Part shown: piece after piece, positions 26,044 through 34,878 of the stretch
Layout of the letters: each line of letters begins with the position of its first letter
Position numbering within the stretch: the stretch's first letter is position 1
Assembly (NCBI RefSeq): GCF_024345475.1
Contig: NZ_JAGQBE010000018.1
Location: 1 to 36,738 of the forward strand
Source of the DNA: Cyanobium sp. T1B-Tous
GTDB taxonomy: Bacteria; Cyanobacteriota; Cyanobacteriia; PCC-6307; Cyanobiaceae
DNA length: 36,738 nt
Reading direction: 5' to 3'
The notes under the pieces: model-generated
Databases searched by the model: none
What the model was told of the DNA's origin: nothing
The model's input: only the letters and a program-made list of their open reading frames with translations
Translations under genes and position numbers: made by a program

Positions 26044-26915
26044 CGGCCTCCTCCCCTTCCCCGGCGCCGGCGTCCCCGGCACCGGTCACCTGGCAGCCCG
26101 CTGGCTCCTACGAGGACATCCTGTTCGATCTCTGCGAGGAGGGAATCGCCCGCATCACGATCAACCGACCGCACAAGCGCAACGCCTTTCGGCCGCGCAC
26201 CGTGCAGGAGCTGTGCGATGCCTTCTCCCGGGTGCGCGACAACCCCAGGGTTGGGGTGGTGTTGTTCACCGGGGCCGGGCCTGCGGCCGATGGGGGCTGG
26301 GCCTTCTGCTCCGGCGGTGACCAGAGCGTGCGCGGGGATGGCGGCTACGTCGATGAGACGGGGCTGCCGCGGCTCAACGTGCTGGACCTGCAGCGCCTGA
26401 TCCGCAGCCTGCCCAAGGTGGTGATTGCCCTGGTGGCGGGCTATGCCATCGGGGGTGGTCAGGTGCTGCACCTGCTCTGCGATCTGAGTCTGGCGGCCGA
26501 GAACGCCGTGTTCGGCCAGACCGGGCCTCGGGTGGGCAGCTTCGATGGCGGCTTCGGCGCGGGCTATCTGGCGCGGCTGGTGGGTCAACGCAAGGCTCGG
26601 GAGATCTGGTTTCTCTGCCGCCAATACGGAGCTGACGAGGCCCTGGCCATGGGCCTGGTGAATGCGGTAGTGCCCCTGGCCCAGCTCGAGCAGGAGGGGC
26701 TGCGCTGGGCCCGGGAGGTGCTGCAGCACAGCCCCACGGCGATCCGTTGTCTCAAGGCCGCCTTCAATGCCGAAACCGATGGCCTGGCGGGCATCCAGGA
26801 GCTGGCCGGCCAGGCCACCCATCTCTTCTACCGAACGGAGGAGGGCCAGGAGGGCCGCAATGCCTTCCTGGAAAAGCGCGCTCCTGACTTCTCCGACGCT
26901 CCCTGGTTACCTTGA
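26040..26915 (+). CDS. menB: 1,4-dihydroxy-2-naphthoyl-CoA synthase
   Basis: MenB, of the crotonase fold, closes the naphthoquinol ring from o-succinylbenzoyl-CoA in phylloquinone synthesis. The 291-residue product shows [15 protein letters not shown], the oxyanion/Asp segment [11 protein letters not shown], the second oxyanion part [12 protein letters not shown], and the hallmark [20 protein letters not shown]. The Gly in GQTGP marks the bicarbonate-dependent type, as opposed to Asp-containing MenBs. The start is GTG at 26040, overlapping the menD stop by four bases (GTGA). A Pro/Ala/Ser-rich stretch of about 20 residues precedes the fold. MenD and MenB are consecutive in the operon but not consecutive in the pathway. 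Confidence 0.96.
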   Translation: MTASSPSPAPASPAPVTWQPAGSYEDILFDLCEEGIARITINRPHKRNAFRPRTVQELCDAFSRVRDNPRVGVVLFTGAGPAADGGWAFCSGGDQSVRGDGGYVDETGLPRLNVLDLQRLIRSLPKVVIALVAGYAIGGGQVLHLLCDLSLAAENAVFGQTGPRVGSFDGGFGAGYLARLVGQRKAREIWFLCRQYGADEALAMGLVNAVVPLAQLEQEGLRWAREVLQHSPTAIRCLKAAFNAETDGLAGIQELAGQATHLFYRTEEGQEGRNAFLEKRAPDFSDAPWLP

Positions 26916-26966
26916 CAGCAGATCCGGGGGCTGTCGGGCCAAGGGACACAGGTGGCGGCGGGGCTG

Positions 26967-27521
26967 ATGGACGGTGTTGTTCGCTTTGGAGCTGCTGCCC
27001 TTTGGGCTGTGCTGTTGCCTGGCTTCATCGGGCTGCCTGCAGCGGCTGATCCGCCAGCTGGGGAGCGCGTCTCCCTTCCCACCCCCGAGCGCCAGCTGGT
27101 GCTGGATCGTCGGTTGCGGCGGCTTTCCGTGATCGAGGACGGGCGAGAACGGCGCCGGTTCCCGGTGGGGGTGGGCCGGCCCGGCTGGGAGACCCCGGTG
27201 GGGCGGTTCGAGGTGATCGAGCTGGCCGTGGATCCCACCTGGGAGCATCCCGCCACCGGCCGCCGCATTCCCCCGGGGCCCGGCAACCCCCTTGGCAGTC
27301 GTTGGATCGGGTTTCATCGCGATTGCCGCGGCCGGGCGGGCTTCAACGGCAGCGAGCATCTGGTGGTGAAGGGTTGCGTCAGCGCGGGATTTCACGGCAC
27401 CCCCCAGCGCGACAGCGTGGGCCGAGCCGTGTCCCACGGCTGTGTGCGCCTGCTCGATGAACATGTGCGCGAGCTGTTCGAGCTGGTGGAACTCGGCACG
27501 CCGGTGACAGTGCTGCCCTGA
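26967..27521 (+). CDS. Exported L,D-transpeptidase (YkuD domain)
   Basis: A periplasmic enzyme family that forms 3-3 peptidoglycan cross-links or attaches proteins to it. The 184-residue form starting at ATG 26967 has a signal peptide (FGAAALWAVLLPGFIGLPAAADP). The YkuD domain follows: QLVLDRRLRRLSVIEDG, FPVGVGRPGWETPVGRFEV, and the catalytic block AGFHGTPQRDSVGRAVSHG with CVRL directly after. The catalytic Cys is at about residue 159. GTG at 26952 would add five residues. A cysteine-flanked insert (RDCRGRAG...VKGCVSAG) before the active site may make a disulfide. It lies 51 bases after menB and 39 bases before glgA. Confidence 0.93.
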   Translation: MDGVVRFGAAALWAVLLPGFIGLPAAADPPAGERVSLPTPERQLVLDRRLRRLSVIEDGRERRRFPVGVGRPGWETPVGRFEVIELAVDPTWEHPATGRRIPPGPGNPLGSRWIGFHRDCRGRAGFNGSEHLVVKGCVSAGFHGTPQRDSVGRAVSHGCVRLLDEHVRELFELVELGTPVTVLP

Positions 27522-27560
27522 TAGCGCCCGTAGAGTTGCGCCCACTTCGGTGCACTAGGC

Positions 27561-29033
27561 ATGCGGATCCTGTTTGCGGCGGCCGAATGCGCCCCGATGA
27601 TCAAGGTCGGCGGCATGGGCGATGTTGTCGGATCCCTGCCGCCGGCCCTTGCGGCCCTGGGCCATGACGTGCGCATCATCCTGCCGGGCTACGGCAAGCT
27701 CTGGTCCAAGTTGCAGGTGTCGGCCGAGCCGGTGTGGCGGGGCCACACCATGGGCAACGACTTCGCCGTGTTTGAGGCCCGCCATCCCACCAATGGCCTC
27801 ACCCTGTATCTGGTGGGCCATCCGGTGTTCGATCCCGAGCGCATCTATGGCGGTGAGGACGAAGACTGGCGCTTCACCTTCTTCGCCAGCGCCACGGCTG
27901 AATTCTGCTGGCACCACTGGAAGCCCCAGGTGCTCCATTGCCACGACTGGCACACCGGCATGCTGCCCGTGTGGATGCATCAGGACCCCGAGATCAGCAC
28001 CGTCTTCACGATCCACAACCTCAAATATCAGGGCCCCTGGCGCTGGAAGCTCGACCGCATCACCTGGTGCCCCTGGTACATGCAGGGAGATCACACCATG
28101 GCGGCGGCCCTGCTCTATGCCGACCGGGTCAATGCGGTGTCGCCCACCTACGCGATGGAGATCCGCACGCCCCAGTACGGCGAGCACCTTGATGGCCTGC
28201 TGAATTTCATCAGCGGCAAGTTGCGCGGCATCCTCAACGGCATTGACACCGAAGACTGGAATCCGGCCAGTGACACCACTCTGCCGGCCCGTTTCTCCGC
28301 CGCCGACCTGGCCCCGCGTGCAGCCAACAAGCAAGCTCTCCAGGAGCGTTTTGGCCTCGCGGTGAATCCCCGCTCTTACCTGATGGGGATGGTGAGCCGC
28401 CTGGTGGATCAGAAGGGCGTGGATCTGCTGCTGCAGGTGGCCGACCGGGTGCTGGCCTACACCGACAGCCAGATCGTGGTGTTGGGCACCGGTGATCGCA
28501 CCTATGAAAGTGGGCTGTGGCAGATGGCCTCCCGCTATCCGGGCCGCTTCGCCGTGTTTCTCACCTACGACGATGCCCTCTCCCGTCTGATCTATGGCGG
28601 CAGCGACGCCTTCCTGATGCCCAGTCGCTTCGAGCCCTGCGGCATCAGTCAGATGCTGGCGATGCGCTACGGCTCCATCCCCGTGGTGCGCATGGTGGGC
28701 GGCCTGGTCGACACCGTTCCCCCCAACGATCCGTTGGCTGGGGTGGGCACCGGCTACGGCTTCGACCGCTACGAACCGATCGACTTCTACACCGCCATCG
28801 TGCGCTCCTGGGAGGCCTATCGCAACCAGGCCAGCTGGCAGGAGCTGCAGCGCCGGGCCATGGCGGTGGACTTCAGCTGGGCTCGCTCCGCCCTCGAATA
28901 TGACGCCATGTACCGCGATGTGTGTGGGGTCAAGGAACCCACGCCCGAGGCGGCCGAGGTGGAGCGCTTCTCCCAGGGGCAAGATGCGGATCCCAGCCGC
29001 CGGGGACTGGCCTCCCTGCTGAAGCGCCGATGA
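27561..29033 (+). CDS. glgA: Glycogen (ADP-glucose) synthase
   Basis: A GT5 glucosyltransferase that extends alpha-1,4-glucan chains from ADP-glucose, the main carbon store of cyanobacteria. The 490-residue protein has the N-terminal [22 protein letters not shown], where KVGGM corresponds to the ADP-glucose-binding KxGGL motif, with Met common in cyanobacteria. It also has [39 protein letters not shown], and the C-terminal donor-binding [20 protein letters not shown] at 27561. It closely precedes a membrane protein gene (10 bases) and murF. The 39-base gap ahead shows no clear promoter. Confidence 0.96.
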   Translation: MRILFAAAECAPMIKVGGMGDVVGSLPPALAALGHDVRIILPGYGKLWSKLQVSAEPVWRGHTMGNDFAVFEARHPTNGLTLYLVGHPVFDPERIYGGEDEDWRFTFFASATAEFCWHHWKPQVLHCHDWHTGMLPVWMHQDPEISTVFTIHNLKYQGPWRWKLDRITWCPWYMQGDHTMAAALLYADRVNAVSPTYAMEIRTPQYGEHLDGLLNFISGKLRGILNGIDTEDWNPASDTTLPARFSAADLAPRAANKQALQERFGLAVNPRSYLMGMVSRLVDQKGVDLLLQVADRVLAYTDSQIVVLGTGDRTYESGLWQMASRYPGRFAVFLTYDDALSRLIYGGSDAFLMPSRFEPCGISQMLAMRYGSIPVVRMVGGLVDTVPPNDPLAGVGTGYGFDRYEPIDFYTAIVRSWEAYRNQASWQELQRRAMAVDFSWARSALEYDAMYRDVCGVKEPTPEAAEVERFSQGQDADPSRRGLASLLKRR

Positions 29034-29043
29034 ACCCCCTGCG

Positions 29044-29841
29044 GTGACGTTCCCCAGCCCGCCGCCTCCGGCCCGGGACCCCGTACCCGATCCGTCTGTT
29101 GATCCGGTGCCCTATCCGGCCCCCTATGAGGAGCCCTGGGGGCGCCTGGCTGGGGATCTGCGGGCCGTGGCTGCCAGCACTGGCCTCAAAGTGAGGGAGC
29201 TCTGGCGCCGCAACGGCGAGGGGGATCTGTCCGTGCCGGGCTTCTGGCCCACCGCCTGGGCAGCCCTGTTCTGGCCGCTGCTGCTGGCCCTGGGCCTGGC
29301 CAGCCTGCTGGCTCTGGGCCTGGGGCTGGCGCGGGGCCTGGGGGGCCTGCCTTCAGCCTCGCCTTCTGCGTCCCTCTCGTCCCCAGAGCTCTCCCTTCCT
29401 GCCCCACGAGCCGAGCCGCGCTCCAGTCCCCGGGCGGTTCCGGAGCCCAAGGCTCTTTTGGATCGCGAGCCTGTTTTGGATCGCGAGCCTGGTTTGGAGC
29501 GCCAGACGGCCGGGGGGGCCGCCTCGGTGCCAGAGCCGCCACCCACCCTCGAGCTCGATCCCCTGCTGGGCCTGTTGATCCAAGATGACTCTGGAACCCT
29601 GATCGCCTCCGCCCGCCCCGTCCCGGCGGAGGGTCGGCTGGACCTTGAGCTCTCGAACCTGTTCCAGGCCCTGCCGGATGCGCGCCGTCAGCAGCAGGCG
29701 GACGCCTGGCTGCAGCGCAGTCGTGACCTCGGCTACGAGCACCTCAGACTGCTGGATGCGGAGGGTGTTGTGATGGGTCAGGCCGCCCGCGTCGGCGGCG
29801 GCATGGTGTTGCTGGATCCCCCTGGGCCAGCTGGGCCATGA
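29044..29841 (+). CDS. Uncharacterised single-span, Pro-rich membrane protein
   Basis: A 265-residue protein I cannot place in a family. The first 40 residues are Pro-rich (SPPPPARDPVPDPS, PYPAPYEEPW). A helical piece with VAASTGLKVRELWRRN follows, then one membrane helix at about residues 72-98 (AALFWPLLLALGLASLLALG). A low-complexity Ser/Pro/Arg/Glu linker includes the repeat LDREPVLDREPGLERQ. The C-terminal globular part of about 90 residues (LELDPLLGLLIQDDSGTLIA to GGGMVLLDP) looks alpha/beta and is probably periplasmic. GTG start at 29044. It lies between glgA and murF, so it may have an envelope role, but nothing in the sequence fixes one. Confidence 0.7.
   Translation: MTFPSPPPPARDPVPDPSVDPVPYPAPYEEPWGRLAGDLRAVAASTGLKVRELWRRNGEGDLSVPGFWPTAWAALFWPLLLALGLASLLALGLGLARGLGGLPSASPSASLSSPELSLPAPRAEPRSSPRAVPEPKALLDREPVLDREPGLERQTAGGAASVPEPPPTLELDPLLGLLIQDDSGTLIASARPVPAEGRLDLELSNLFQALPDARRQQQADAWLQRSRDLGYEHLRLLDAEGVVMGQAARVGGGMVLLDPPGPAGP
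29457..29500 (+). repeat. 18-bp tandem repeat, about 2.5 copies
   Basis: Units TTTGGATCGCGAGCCTGT (29457-29474) and its one-base variant (29475-29492) are followed by a partial copy. They encode LDREPV/LDREPG in the disordered linker of the Pro-rich membrane protein. Confidence 0.85.
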
Positions 29842-29869
29842 TCCTGGCCATCCCCGTTGTCCGCCGCCG

Positions 29870-31270
29870 ATGACCTTGCGCCTGGCCCAGCTGCAGGAGC
29901 TCTGGGGACTGCCCGCCAACGGACCCCTGTCCCCTGCCCAGGCCGAGCTGCCCCTTGCTCCCCAGGAGGTCTGCACCGACAGTCGGCGGCTCAGCGCCGG
30001 GCAGCTGTACCTGCCCCTGGTGGGGGAGCACTTCGACGGCCATGCCTTCCTCGCCGCCGCCCTGGAGTCCGGTGCCGGCGGCCTGCTGGCCCAGCCCGAT
30101 CGCGTGCCGCCCGGCACCGCGGACGCCCTGGTGGCCACCGCGACCCGCGCTGGGGTCCCGCTGTGGTGGGTGCCGGACACCCTTCAGGCCTACCAGGAGC
30201 TGGCCGGTCTCTGGCGTCAGCAGCTGGAGGCTGCGGTGGTCGCCGTCACCGGGTCGGCGGGCAAAACCACCACCCGCGAACTGATTCGAGCGGCCCTGGC
30301 TCCCCTTGGGCCCGTGTGGGCCTCCAGCGGCAACGAGAACAACGACATCGGTGTGCCCCTCACCCTGCTGGGTGCCAGCCCTGGCCAGGCGGCGGTGGTG
30401 GTGGAGATGGGCATGCGGGGCCTGGGTGAGATCGAGCGACTCAGCCGCTGCGCCCGACCGGACGTGGCCGTGATCACCAACATCGGTACGGCCCACATCG
30501 GCCGCCTGGGCAGCCGCGAGGCGATCGCCACGGCCAAGTGCGAGATCACCTCGGGGTTGTCCGCCGATGGGGTGGTGGTGATTCCGGCTGGCGACCCCCT
30601 GCTGGATCAGGCCCTGGCCCGGGTGTGGCCCGGCCGGGTGGTGCGGGTGGCCCTGGACGGAGAGGGATTCGAAACCCAGGCCGACTGGGTGGGGCGGCTG
30701 GACTCCCTCGGGGAAACCCTGGAGCTGGCCGGCGTGACCCTGCCCGTTCCCCTGGAGGGGGCCCATCACGCCCGCAACCTGTTGCTGGCCCTGGCCGTGG
30801 CCCAGGAGCTGGGGCTGGATCCGGCCCGCTGGCAGCCCCTGGAGGTGGCGCTTCCCGGGGGCCGAAGCCGCCGCCTGGAGATCGGCGGGGTGCGGGTGCT
30901 GGATGAGACCTACAACGCGTCCCCGGAGGCGGTGCTGGCGTCCCTCGAGCTGCTCGGCCGCCAGCCCGGCCGGCATTTCGCCGTGTTGGGCACGATGCTC
31001 GAGCTGGGCGATCAGAGCCTCGCCTTGCATCGCCAGGTGGCCGCGCGGGCCCGCCAGCTCAACCTCGATGGGCTGGTGATTGTGGATGGTGGGGCCGAGG
31101 GGGAGGCCATGCTGGCGGCGGCCAGCGGCCTGCCCCGGCTGGAGCGTGTCACCGCACCGGAGGCGGCCGCTGCCCCCCTGGCCCAGTGGCTGGAGCCCGG
31201 GGATGTCCTGCTGCTCAAGGGAAGCCGCGGGGTGGCCTTGGAGCGCCTGATTCCCCTGCTGCAGCGGTAG
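29870..31270 (+). CDS. murF: UDP-MurNAc-tripeptide--D-Ala-D-Ala ligase
   Basis: MurF adds D-Ala-D-Ala to the peptidoglycan precursor in the cytoplasm. The 466-residue protein shows a substrate-binding N-terminal domain (VCTDSRRLSAGQLYLPLVGEHFDGH). The ATP-binding loop is VVAVTGSAGKTTTRELI, followed by SSGNENNDIGVPLTLL, VVEMGMRGLGEI, and TNIGTAHIGRLGS. In the C-terminal domain LDETYNASPEAV and LLLKGSRGVALER are seen. ATG at 29870, 28 bases after the preceding stop; TAG at the end. A GC-rich hairpin follows at 31341-31368, where the convergent hli gene ends. Confidence 0.97.
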   Translation: MTLRLAQLQELWGLPANGPLSPAQAELPLAPQEVCTDSRRLSAGQLYLPLVGEHFDGHAFLAAALESGAGGLLAQPDRVPPGTADALVATATRAGVPLWWVPDTLQAYQELAGLWRQQLEAAVVAVTGSAGKTTTRELIRAALAPLGPVWASSGNENNDIGVPLTLLGASPGQAAVVVEMGMRGLGEIERLSRCARPDVAVITNIGTAHIGRLGSREAIATAKCEITSGLSADGVVVIPAGDPLLDQALARVWPGRVVRVALDGEGFETQADWVGRLDSLGETLELAGVTLPVPLEGAHHARNLLLALAVAQELGLDPARWQPLEVALPGGRSRRLEIGGVRVLDETYNASPEAVLASLELLGRQPGRHFAVLGTMLELGDQSLALHRQVAARARQLNLDGLVIVDGGAEGEAMLAAASGLPRLERVTAPEAAAAPLAQWLEPGDVLLLKGSRGVALERLIPLLQR

Positions 31271-31340
31271 CGCCAACGTCCAGTGGATCCGCCATGATGC
31301 AGGCGGAGCAGCATTTCACGATGTTGTGCCTTCGGGCAGA

Positions 31341-31368
31341 GGCCCTGGGTGGTGGTTCACCCGGGGCC
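31341..31368 (+). terminator. Hairpin between murF and the convergent HLIP gene
   Basis: GGCCCTGGGT (31341-31350) pairs with ACCCGGGGCC (31359-31368) through ten pairs, one of them G-T, closing an eight-base loop; TTTCC follows on the plus strand. This fits a rho-independent terminator for the murF transcript, although the T-run is short. Reading the other way it lies 30 bases beyond the HLIP stop and could serve that side too. Confidence 0.5.
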
Positions 31369-31398
31369 TTTCCGTTGGCAGCCTTCTGCAGGGTTGCC

Positions 31399-31644
31399 TC
31401 AGCCCAGGTACCACTGCAGTAGGGCACCGAGCTGCCCCACCATCCCCTTGCCGGTCAGCACTTCACCGGCCAATGCGGCCATGAAGCCCAGCATCGCCAC
31501 CCGGCCGTTCAGCCGTTCCACTCCAGCCAGGGCCTGGGTGTTCCAGGGCCTGGGACTGGTCATGCTTGCGCCGAAGCGCTCGACTGGCTCGTAGGCAAAG
31601 CCGTCGTCTTCCCGCTTCGAGACGTTCAGCGTGTCGCGATCCAT
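31399..31644 (-). CDS. High-light-inducible protein (one-helix chlorophyll a/b-binding family)
   Basis: An 81-residue HLIP/SCP. These single-helix thylakoid proteins bind chlorophyll and carotenoid, protect assembling photosystems and are induced by strong light. The ELIP-type helix is GVERLNGRVAMLGFMAAL, with the chlorophyll-binding Glu and Asn/Arg pattern ExxNGRxAMxGF, followed by AGEVLTGKGMVGQLG. An N-terminal stretch of about 35 polar residues precedes the helix. ATG at 31644. It starts 26 bases after the glmU stop, so it may be read from the glmU transcript as well as its own promoter; no clear promoter fits in the gap. Confidence 0.93.
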   Translation of the reverse strand: MDRDTLNVSKREDDGFAYEPVERFGASMTSPRPWNTQALAGVERLNGRVAMLGFMAALAGEVLTGKGMVGQLGALLQWYLG

Positions 31645-31670
31645 GCCAGCAGCCTTGGGGTGGGCGCAGC

Positions 31671-33029
31671 CTATGGGTTGGGCGCCGGGCCTGACCAGTT
31701 CTCCTTCACCAGCTGGCGGGCCCGGCCCAGGGCCAGAGCGCCGGCGGGCACATCGCGGGTGAGGGTGGAACCGGCCCCTACGGTCACGTTGTCGCCCAGG
31801 CGGATTGGTGCCACCAGCACCGAATTGGCGCCCGTCTTGCTGCCGGCGCCCACCACCGTGCGGTGCTTGTTCACACCGTCGTAGTTGGCGGTGATCGTGC
31901 CAGCCCCCACATTGACGCCGGCGCCCAGGTCTGCGTCGCCGATGTAGCTCAGGTGGTTCACCTTCACACCCGCCGCCAGGGTGCTGTTCTTCACCTCCAC
32001 AAAGTTGCCGATGTGGCAGTGCTCGCCCACCTCGCTGCCTGGCCGCAGCTGGGCGAATGGACCAATGGCGCAGCCGTCGGCGACGCGAGCCTGCCGCAGA
32101 ACCGAATACACCACAGACACCTCCGCACCCAGCAGGCTGTCCTCAATCAGGCAGCCGGGGCCGATGCGGCAGCCATCGCCGATGCGGCTGGCGCCGCGGA
32201 AGTGGCACTGGGGTTCCACCACCACATCCCGGCCAAAGCGGCTGTCTTCACTCAGGGTGCAACTGGCGGGGTCGGTGAAGGTCACCCCCTCGGCCATCCA
32301 GTGGCGCCTCAGGCGGTCCTGCAGCACCGCTTCGCATTGGCTGAGCTGCAGACGGTCGTTGATGCCGGTGATTTCGTCGGCATCGGCCACCTCCCGATGC
32401 ATGGCCGGCTCAAGCAGGGCCACGGTGTCGGTGAGGTAGAGCTCGCCCTGGTCGTTGTCGGTGGTGAGCAGGGGCAGCACGGCGGCCAGCTGCTGCCAGT
32501 TGAAGCAGTAGATGCCGGCGTTGGTGAGGCTGTTGCGGCGTTGCTCGTCGTTGCAGTCGCGATGTTCCACGATGGCGCTGACCGCCCCGGCGGCATCGGC
32601 AAACACCCGCCCATAGCCGGTGGGGTCGGCCAGCCGGGCGGTGAGCAGGGTCACGGCGGCGCCGCTGGCGCGGTGCTGTTCCACCAGGGAGGTGAGGGTC
32701 TCCGGCCGCAGCAGGGGGACGTCACCGTTGAGCACGAGCAGATCGCCCTGGAAGTCGCCCAGGGGCTCCAGCAGTTGCTGCACCGCGTGCCCGGTGCCGT
32801 TCTGGGGTTGTTGCAGCACGTACTCCAGGCCGCTGTGGCCCTGCAGCTCCCGTTCCACCCGCTCCGCCTGGTGCCCCACGATCAGGATGCGGCGCTCAGG
32901 GTGGAGGGCGTCGCAGCTGCTGAGCACCCGCTCCACCAGCGTGGCTCCCGCCAGGGGCTGCAGCACCTTGGGCAGGGCGCTCTTCATGCGCGTGCCCTTC
33001 CCTGCAGCCAACACGGCGACGGCGAGCAT
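31671..33029 (-). CDS. glmU: Bifunctional GlmU: GlcN-1-P acetyltransferase / GlcNAc-1-P uridylyltransferase
   Basis: Makes UDP-GlcNAc, the entry precursor for peptidoglycan and lipopolysaccharide. The 452-residue protein has the N-terminal pyrophosphorylase motif [17 protein letters not shown], then [11 protein letters not shown] and [11 protein letters not shown]. It ends in the left-handed beta-helix acetyltransferase domain ([56 protein letters not shown]). ATG at 33029 gives [12 protein letters not shown]; a TTG four codons upstream is less likely. Starts 28 bases after the aroA stop on the same strand. Confidence 0.97.
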   Translation of the reverse strand: MLAVAVLAAGKGTRMKSALPKVLQPLAGATLVERVLSSCDALHPERRILIVGHQAERVERELQGHSGLEYVLQQPQNGTGHAVQQLLEPLGDFQGDLLVLNGDVPLLRPETLTSLVEQHRASGAAVTLLTARLADPTGYGRVFADAAGAVSAIVEHRDCNDEQRRNSLTNAGIYCFNWQQLAAVLPLLTTDNDQGELYLTDTVALLEPAMHREVADADEITGINDRLQLSQCEAVLQDRLRRHWMAEGVTFTDPASCTLSEDSRFGRDVVVEPQCHFRGASRIGDGCRIGPGCLIEDSLLGAEVSVVYSVLRQARVADGCAIGPFAQLRPGSEVGEHCHIGNFVEVKNSTLAAGVKVNHLSYIGDADLGAGVNVGAGTITANYDGVNKHRTVVGAGSKTGANSVLVAPIRLGDNVTVGAGSTLTRDVPAGALALGRARQLVKENWSGPAPNP

Positions 33030-33057
33030 GGACGGCGGCAAGCGGCTGGGGCGGAAT

Positions 33058-34389
33058 CTACGTGGCCTGCTGGAGGCGGGCCAGGTCGTCCCAGAAGCCG
33101 GGGTAGGACACCGCCGCCGCCTCAGGGCGATGCAACAGGCTGTCGCCCGTGGCGATGCCGGCAGCCACCGCCAGGCTCATGGCCACCCGGTGGTCGGTTT
33201 CACTGTCCACCACCGCCCCATGCAGGGGGGTGGAGCCGGTGATGGCCAGACCATCCTCGAATTCCTCGATCCGGGCAGCCATCGCCCCCAGCTGGCGGGC
33301 CATCACGGCCAGGCGGTCGGTCTCCTTCACCCGCAGCTCTTCGGCATCGCGGATGCGGCTGGTGCCTTCCGCACAGCAGGCCGCCACGGCCAGCACCGGG
33401 ATTTCATCCACCAACCGGGGAATCAGGTCGCCCCCGATGTCGAAGGCCTGCAGGGGGCCATGGCTCACCTGCAGATCGCCCACCGGCTCGCCGGCCACAT
33501 CCCGGCTGTTGAGCACCGTGATCTGGGCCCCCATCTGCTCCAGCACCTCCAAGATGCCGGTGCGGCTGGGGTTGAGCCCCACGTTTTCAACCGTCAGTTC
33601 GGCGCCTGGGGTGATGGCAGCTGCCACCAGCCAGAAGGCGGCGGAACTGATGTCGCCCGGCACCACGACGCTCTGGCCGCGCAGGCTGGCCCCGGGGGTG
33701 AGGGTCACCTGGGTCAGACCCGGTCCACCCACCTCCAGCTGGGCGCCGAAGGCCCGCAGCATCCGTTCGCTGTGGTCGCGGCTCTGGGCCGGCTCGATCA
33801 CCGTGGTGGGACCTGTGGCGGTGAGCGCCGCCAGCAGGATCGCGCTCTTCACCTGGGCTGAGGCCACCGGCGTGTGGATGGTGGTGCCGCGCAGGGACTG
33901 GCCCAGCACAGCAAGCGGGGCGAAGTTGCCACCTTTGCGGCCATGGATCACCGCGCCCATTTCGGCCAGGGGTCCGCCCACCCGCCGCATCGGGCGGCCC
34001 CGCAGGGAGCCGTCGCCCGTGAGCACGAAGTGGCGGTCCACCCGTCCGGCGAGCAGGCCCAGCATCAACCGCATGGTGGTGCCGGAGTTGCCGCAGTCGA
34101 GCACGTCGCCAGGCTCCTGGAAGCCATCGAGACCCACGCCCTCCACCGTGACCGGCTCACCGGCCCGGATCTCCGACACCGTGACGCCCATCGCCCGCAG
34201 GCAGGCGGCGGTGCTGAGCGGGTCTTCGGCGGGCAGGAGCCCCTCAATCCGCGTGACCCCTTCAGCGATGGCACCGAACAGCAGGGCGCGATGGGAAATG
34301 GATTTGTCGCCGGGCACCTGCACGGTTCCCCGCAGCGTTCCCCCCGCCGCAAGCGGCAAGGGGCTGGTGGAGGGGGTGGGCTGGCTCAA
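33058..34389 (-). CDS. aroA: 5-enolpyruvylshikimate-3-phosphate synthase
   Basis: AroA condenses shikimate-3-phosphate and phosphoenolpyruvate on the way to chorismate, precursor of aromatic amino acids and of the quinones handled by menD/menB here. The 443-residue protein has [15 protein letters not shown] (GDKS at 27-30), [12 protein letters not shown] with the conserved Gly at 103 that is Ala in the glyphosate-tolerant CP4 enzyme, and RDHSERM at 204-210. The RDHxEK-like block and sequence around it resemble class II enzymes more than E. coli AroA. The start appears to be TTG at 34389, since no ATG precedes the first conserved strand. Probably co-transcribed with glmU. Confidence 0.95.
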   Translation of the reverse strand: MSQPTPSTSPLPLAAGGTLRGTVQVPGDKSISHRALLFGAIAEGVTRIEGLLPAEDPLSTAACLRAMGVTVSEIRAGEPVTVEGVGLDGFQEPGDVLDCGNSGTTMRLMLGLLAGRVDRHFVLTGDGSLRGRPMRRVGGPLAEMGAVIHGRKGGNFAPLAVLGQSLRGTTIHTPVASAQVKSAILLAALTATGPTTVIEPAQSRDHSERMLRAFGAQLEVGGPGLTQVTLTPGASLRGQSVVVPGDISSAAFWLVAAAITPGAELTVENVGLNPSRTGILEVLEQMGAQITVLNSRDVAGEPVGDLQVSHGPLQAFDIGGDLIPRLVDEIPVLAVAACCAEGTSRIRDAEELRVKETDRLAVMARQLGAMAARIEEFEDGLAITGSTPLHGAVVDSETDHRVAMSLAVAAGIATGDSLLHRPEAAAVSYPGFWDDLARLQQAT

Positions 34390-34434
34390 AACGGAGGGGG
34401 ATGGGTGGGGTCGATCCTATGGAGGCCGCTGCGA

Positions 34435-34878
34435 TCACCCCAGGATCAGTCCGCCGTCGTCCTCCAGGCTGGCTTCAGCGCTGCGCAGATCAAACAGCAG
34501 GTCTTCCAGGGTGAGCTGGGAGAGCACCTGGGTGAGGCTCCGCGCCAGCCGTTTCTCCAGGGCCGCGGTGACCTGGTCCCCGGGCTGGTTTTCGGGCTCG
34601 CTCAGCCCAGCTGCTCCAGCGGCTGGTGCCGCCGCGGCCGCAGCCAGCACCTCCGTCAGGACGATCTGGCGGGCAGGTCGCGCTAGCCGGTAGCCGCCGT
34701 TGCGGCCCCGCCGGGCTTCCAGCACGTCGGCACGGCGCAGCCGCAGCAGCACCTGCTCGACCATGGCGGCGGGAAGCTGCTGGGCTTCGGCCAGCTCCTG
34801 GGCGGAACGCCACTGCGCCGGGGCCTGGGCCAGTTCGAGCAGGGCCTTGAGGGCCTGGATCCCACTCTTGCGAAGCAT
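34435..34878 (-). CDS. Rrf2-family transcriptional regulator lacking cysteines
   Basis: A 147-residue winged-helix regulator. Rrf2 signature: LKALLELAQ, SAQELAEAQQLPAAMVEQVL as recognition helices, and the wing LEARRGRNGGYRLARP. Many Rrf2 proteins (IscR, NsrR, RsrR) bind Fe-S clusters through three cysteines after the wing; this sequence has no cysteine at all, and an Ala/Pro-rich loop takes their place. So it cannot be a classical Fe-S sensor and probably responds to something else or acts constitutively. Its ATG overlaps the ubiD stop (TGATG), indicating translational coupling. It lies 45 bases ahead of aroA. Targets unknown. Confidence 0.87.
   Translation of the reverse strand: MLRKSGIQALKALLELAQAPAQWRSAQELAEAQQLPAAMVEQVLLRLRRADVLEARRGRNGGYRLARPARQIVLTEVLAAAAAAPAAGAAGLSEPENQPGDQVTAALEKRLARSLTQVLSQLTLEDLLFDLRSAEASLEDDGGLILG

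Noticed and set aside
23884-26082. Very long open frame on the minus strand opposite menD, and similar antisense frames opposite thrB/glk, ndhD and proA
   Set aside because: These are products of high third-position GC. Their sequences are Gln/His/Gly/Arg-rich with no motifs, while the opposite strand encodes well-known enzymes.
31271-31398. Cyanobacterial small RNA (Yfr type) between murF and the HLIP gene
   Set aside because: I looked for the Yfr1 core and did not see it. The hairpin at 31341-31368 is adequately explained as a terminator between convergent genes.
33058-34389. Naturally glyphosate-tolerant AroA of the CP4 kind
   Set aside because: Although RDHSERM resembles class II enzymes, the key position in GNSGTTMR is Gly, not the Ala associated with tolerance.
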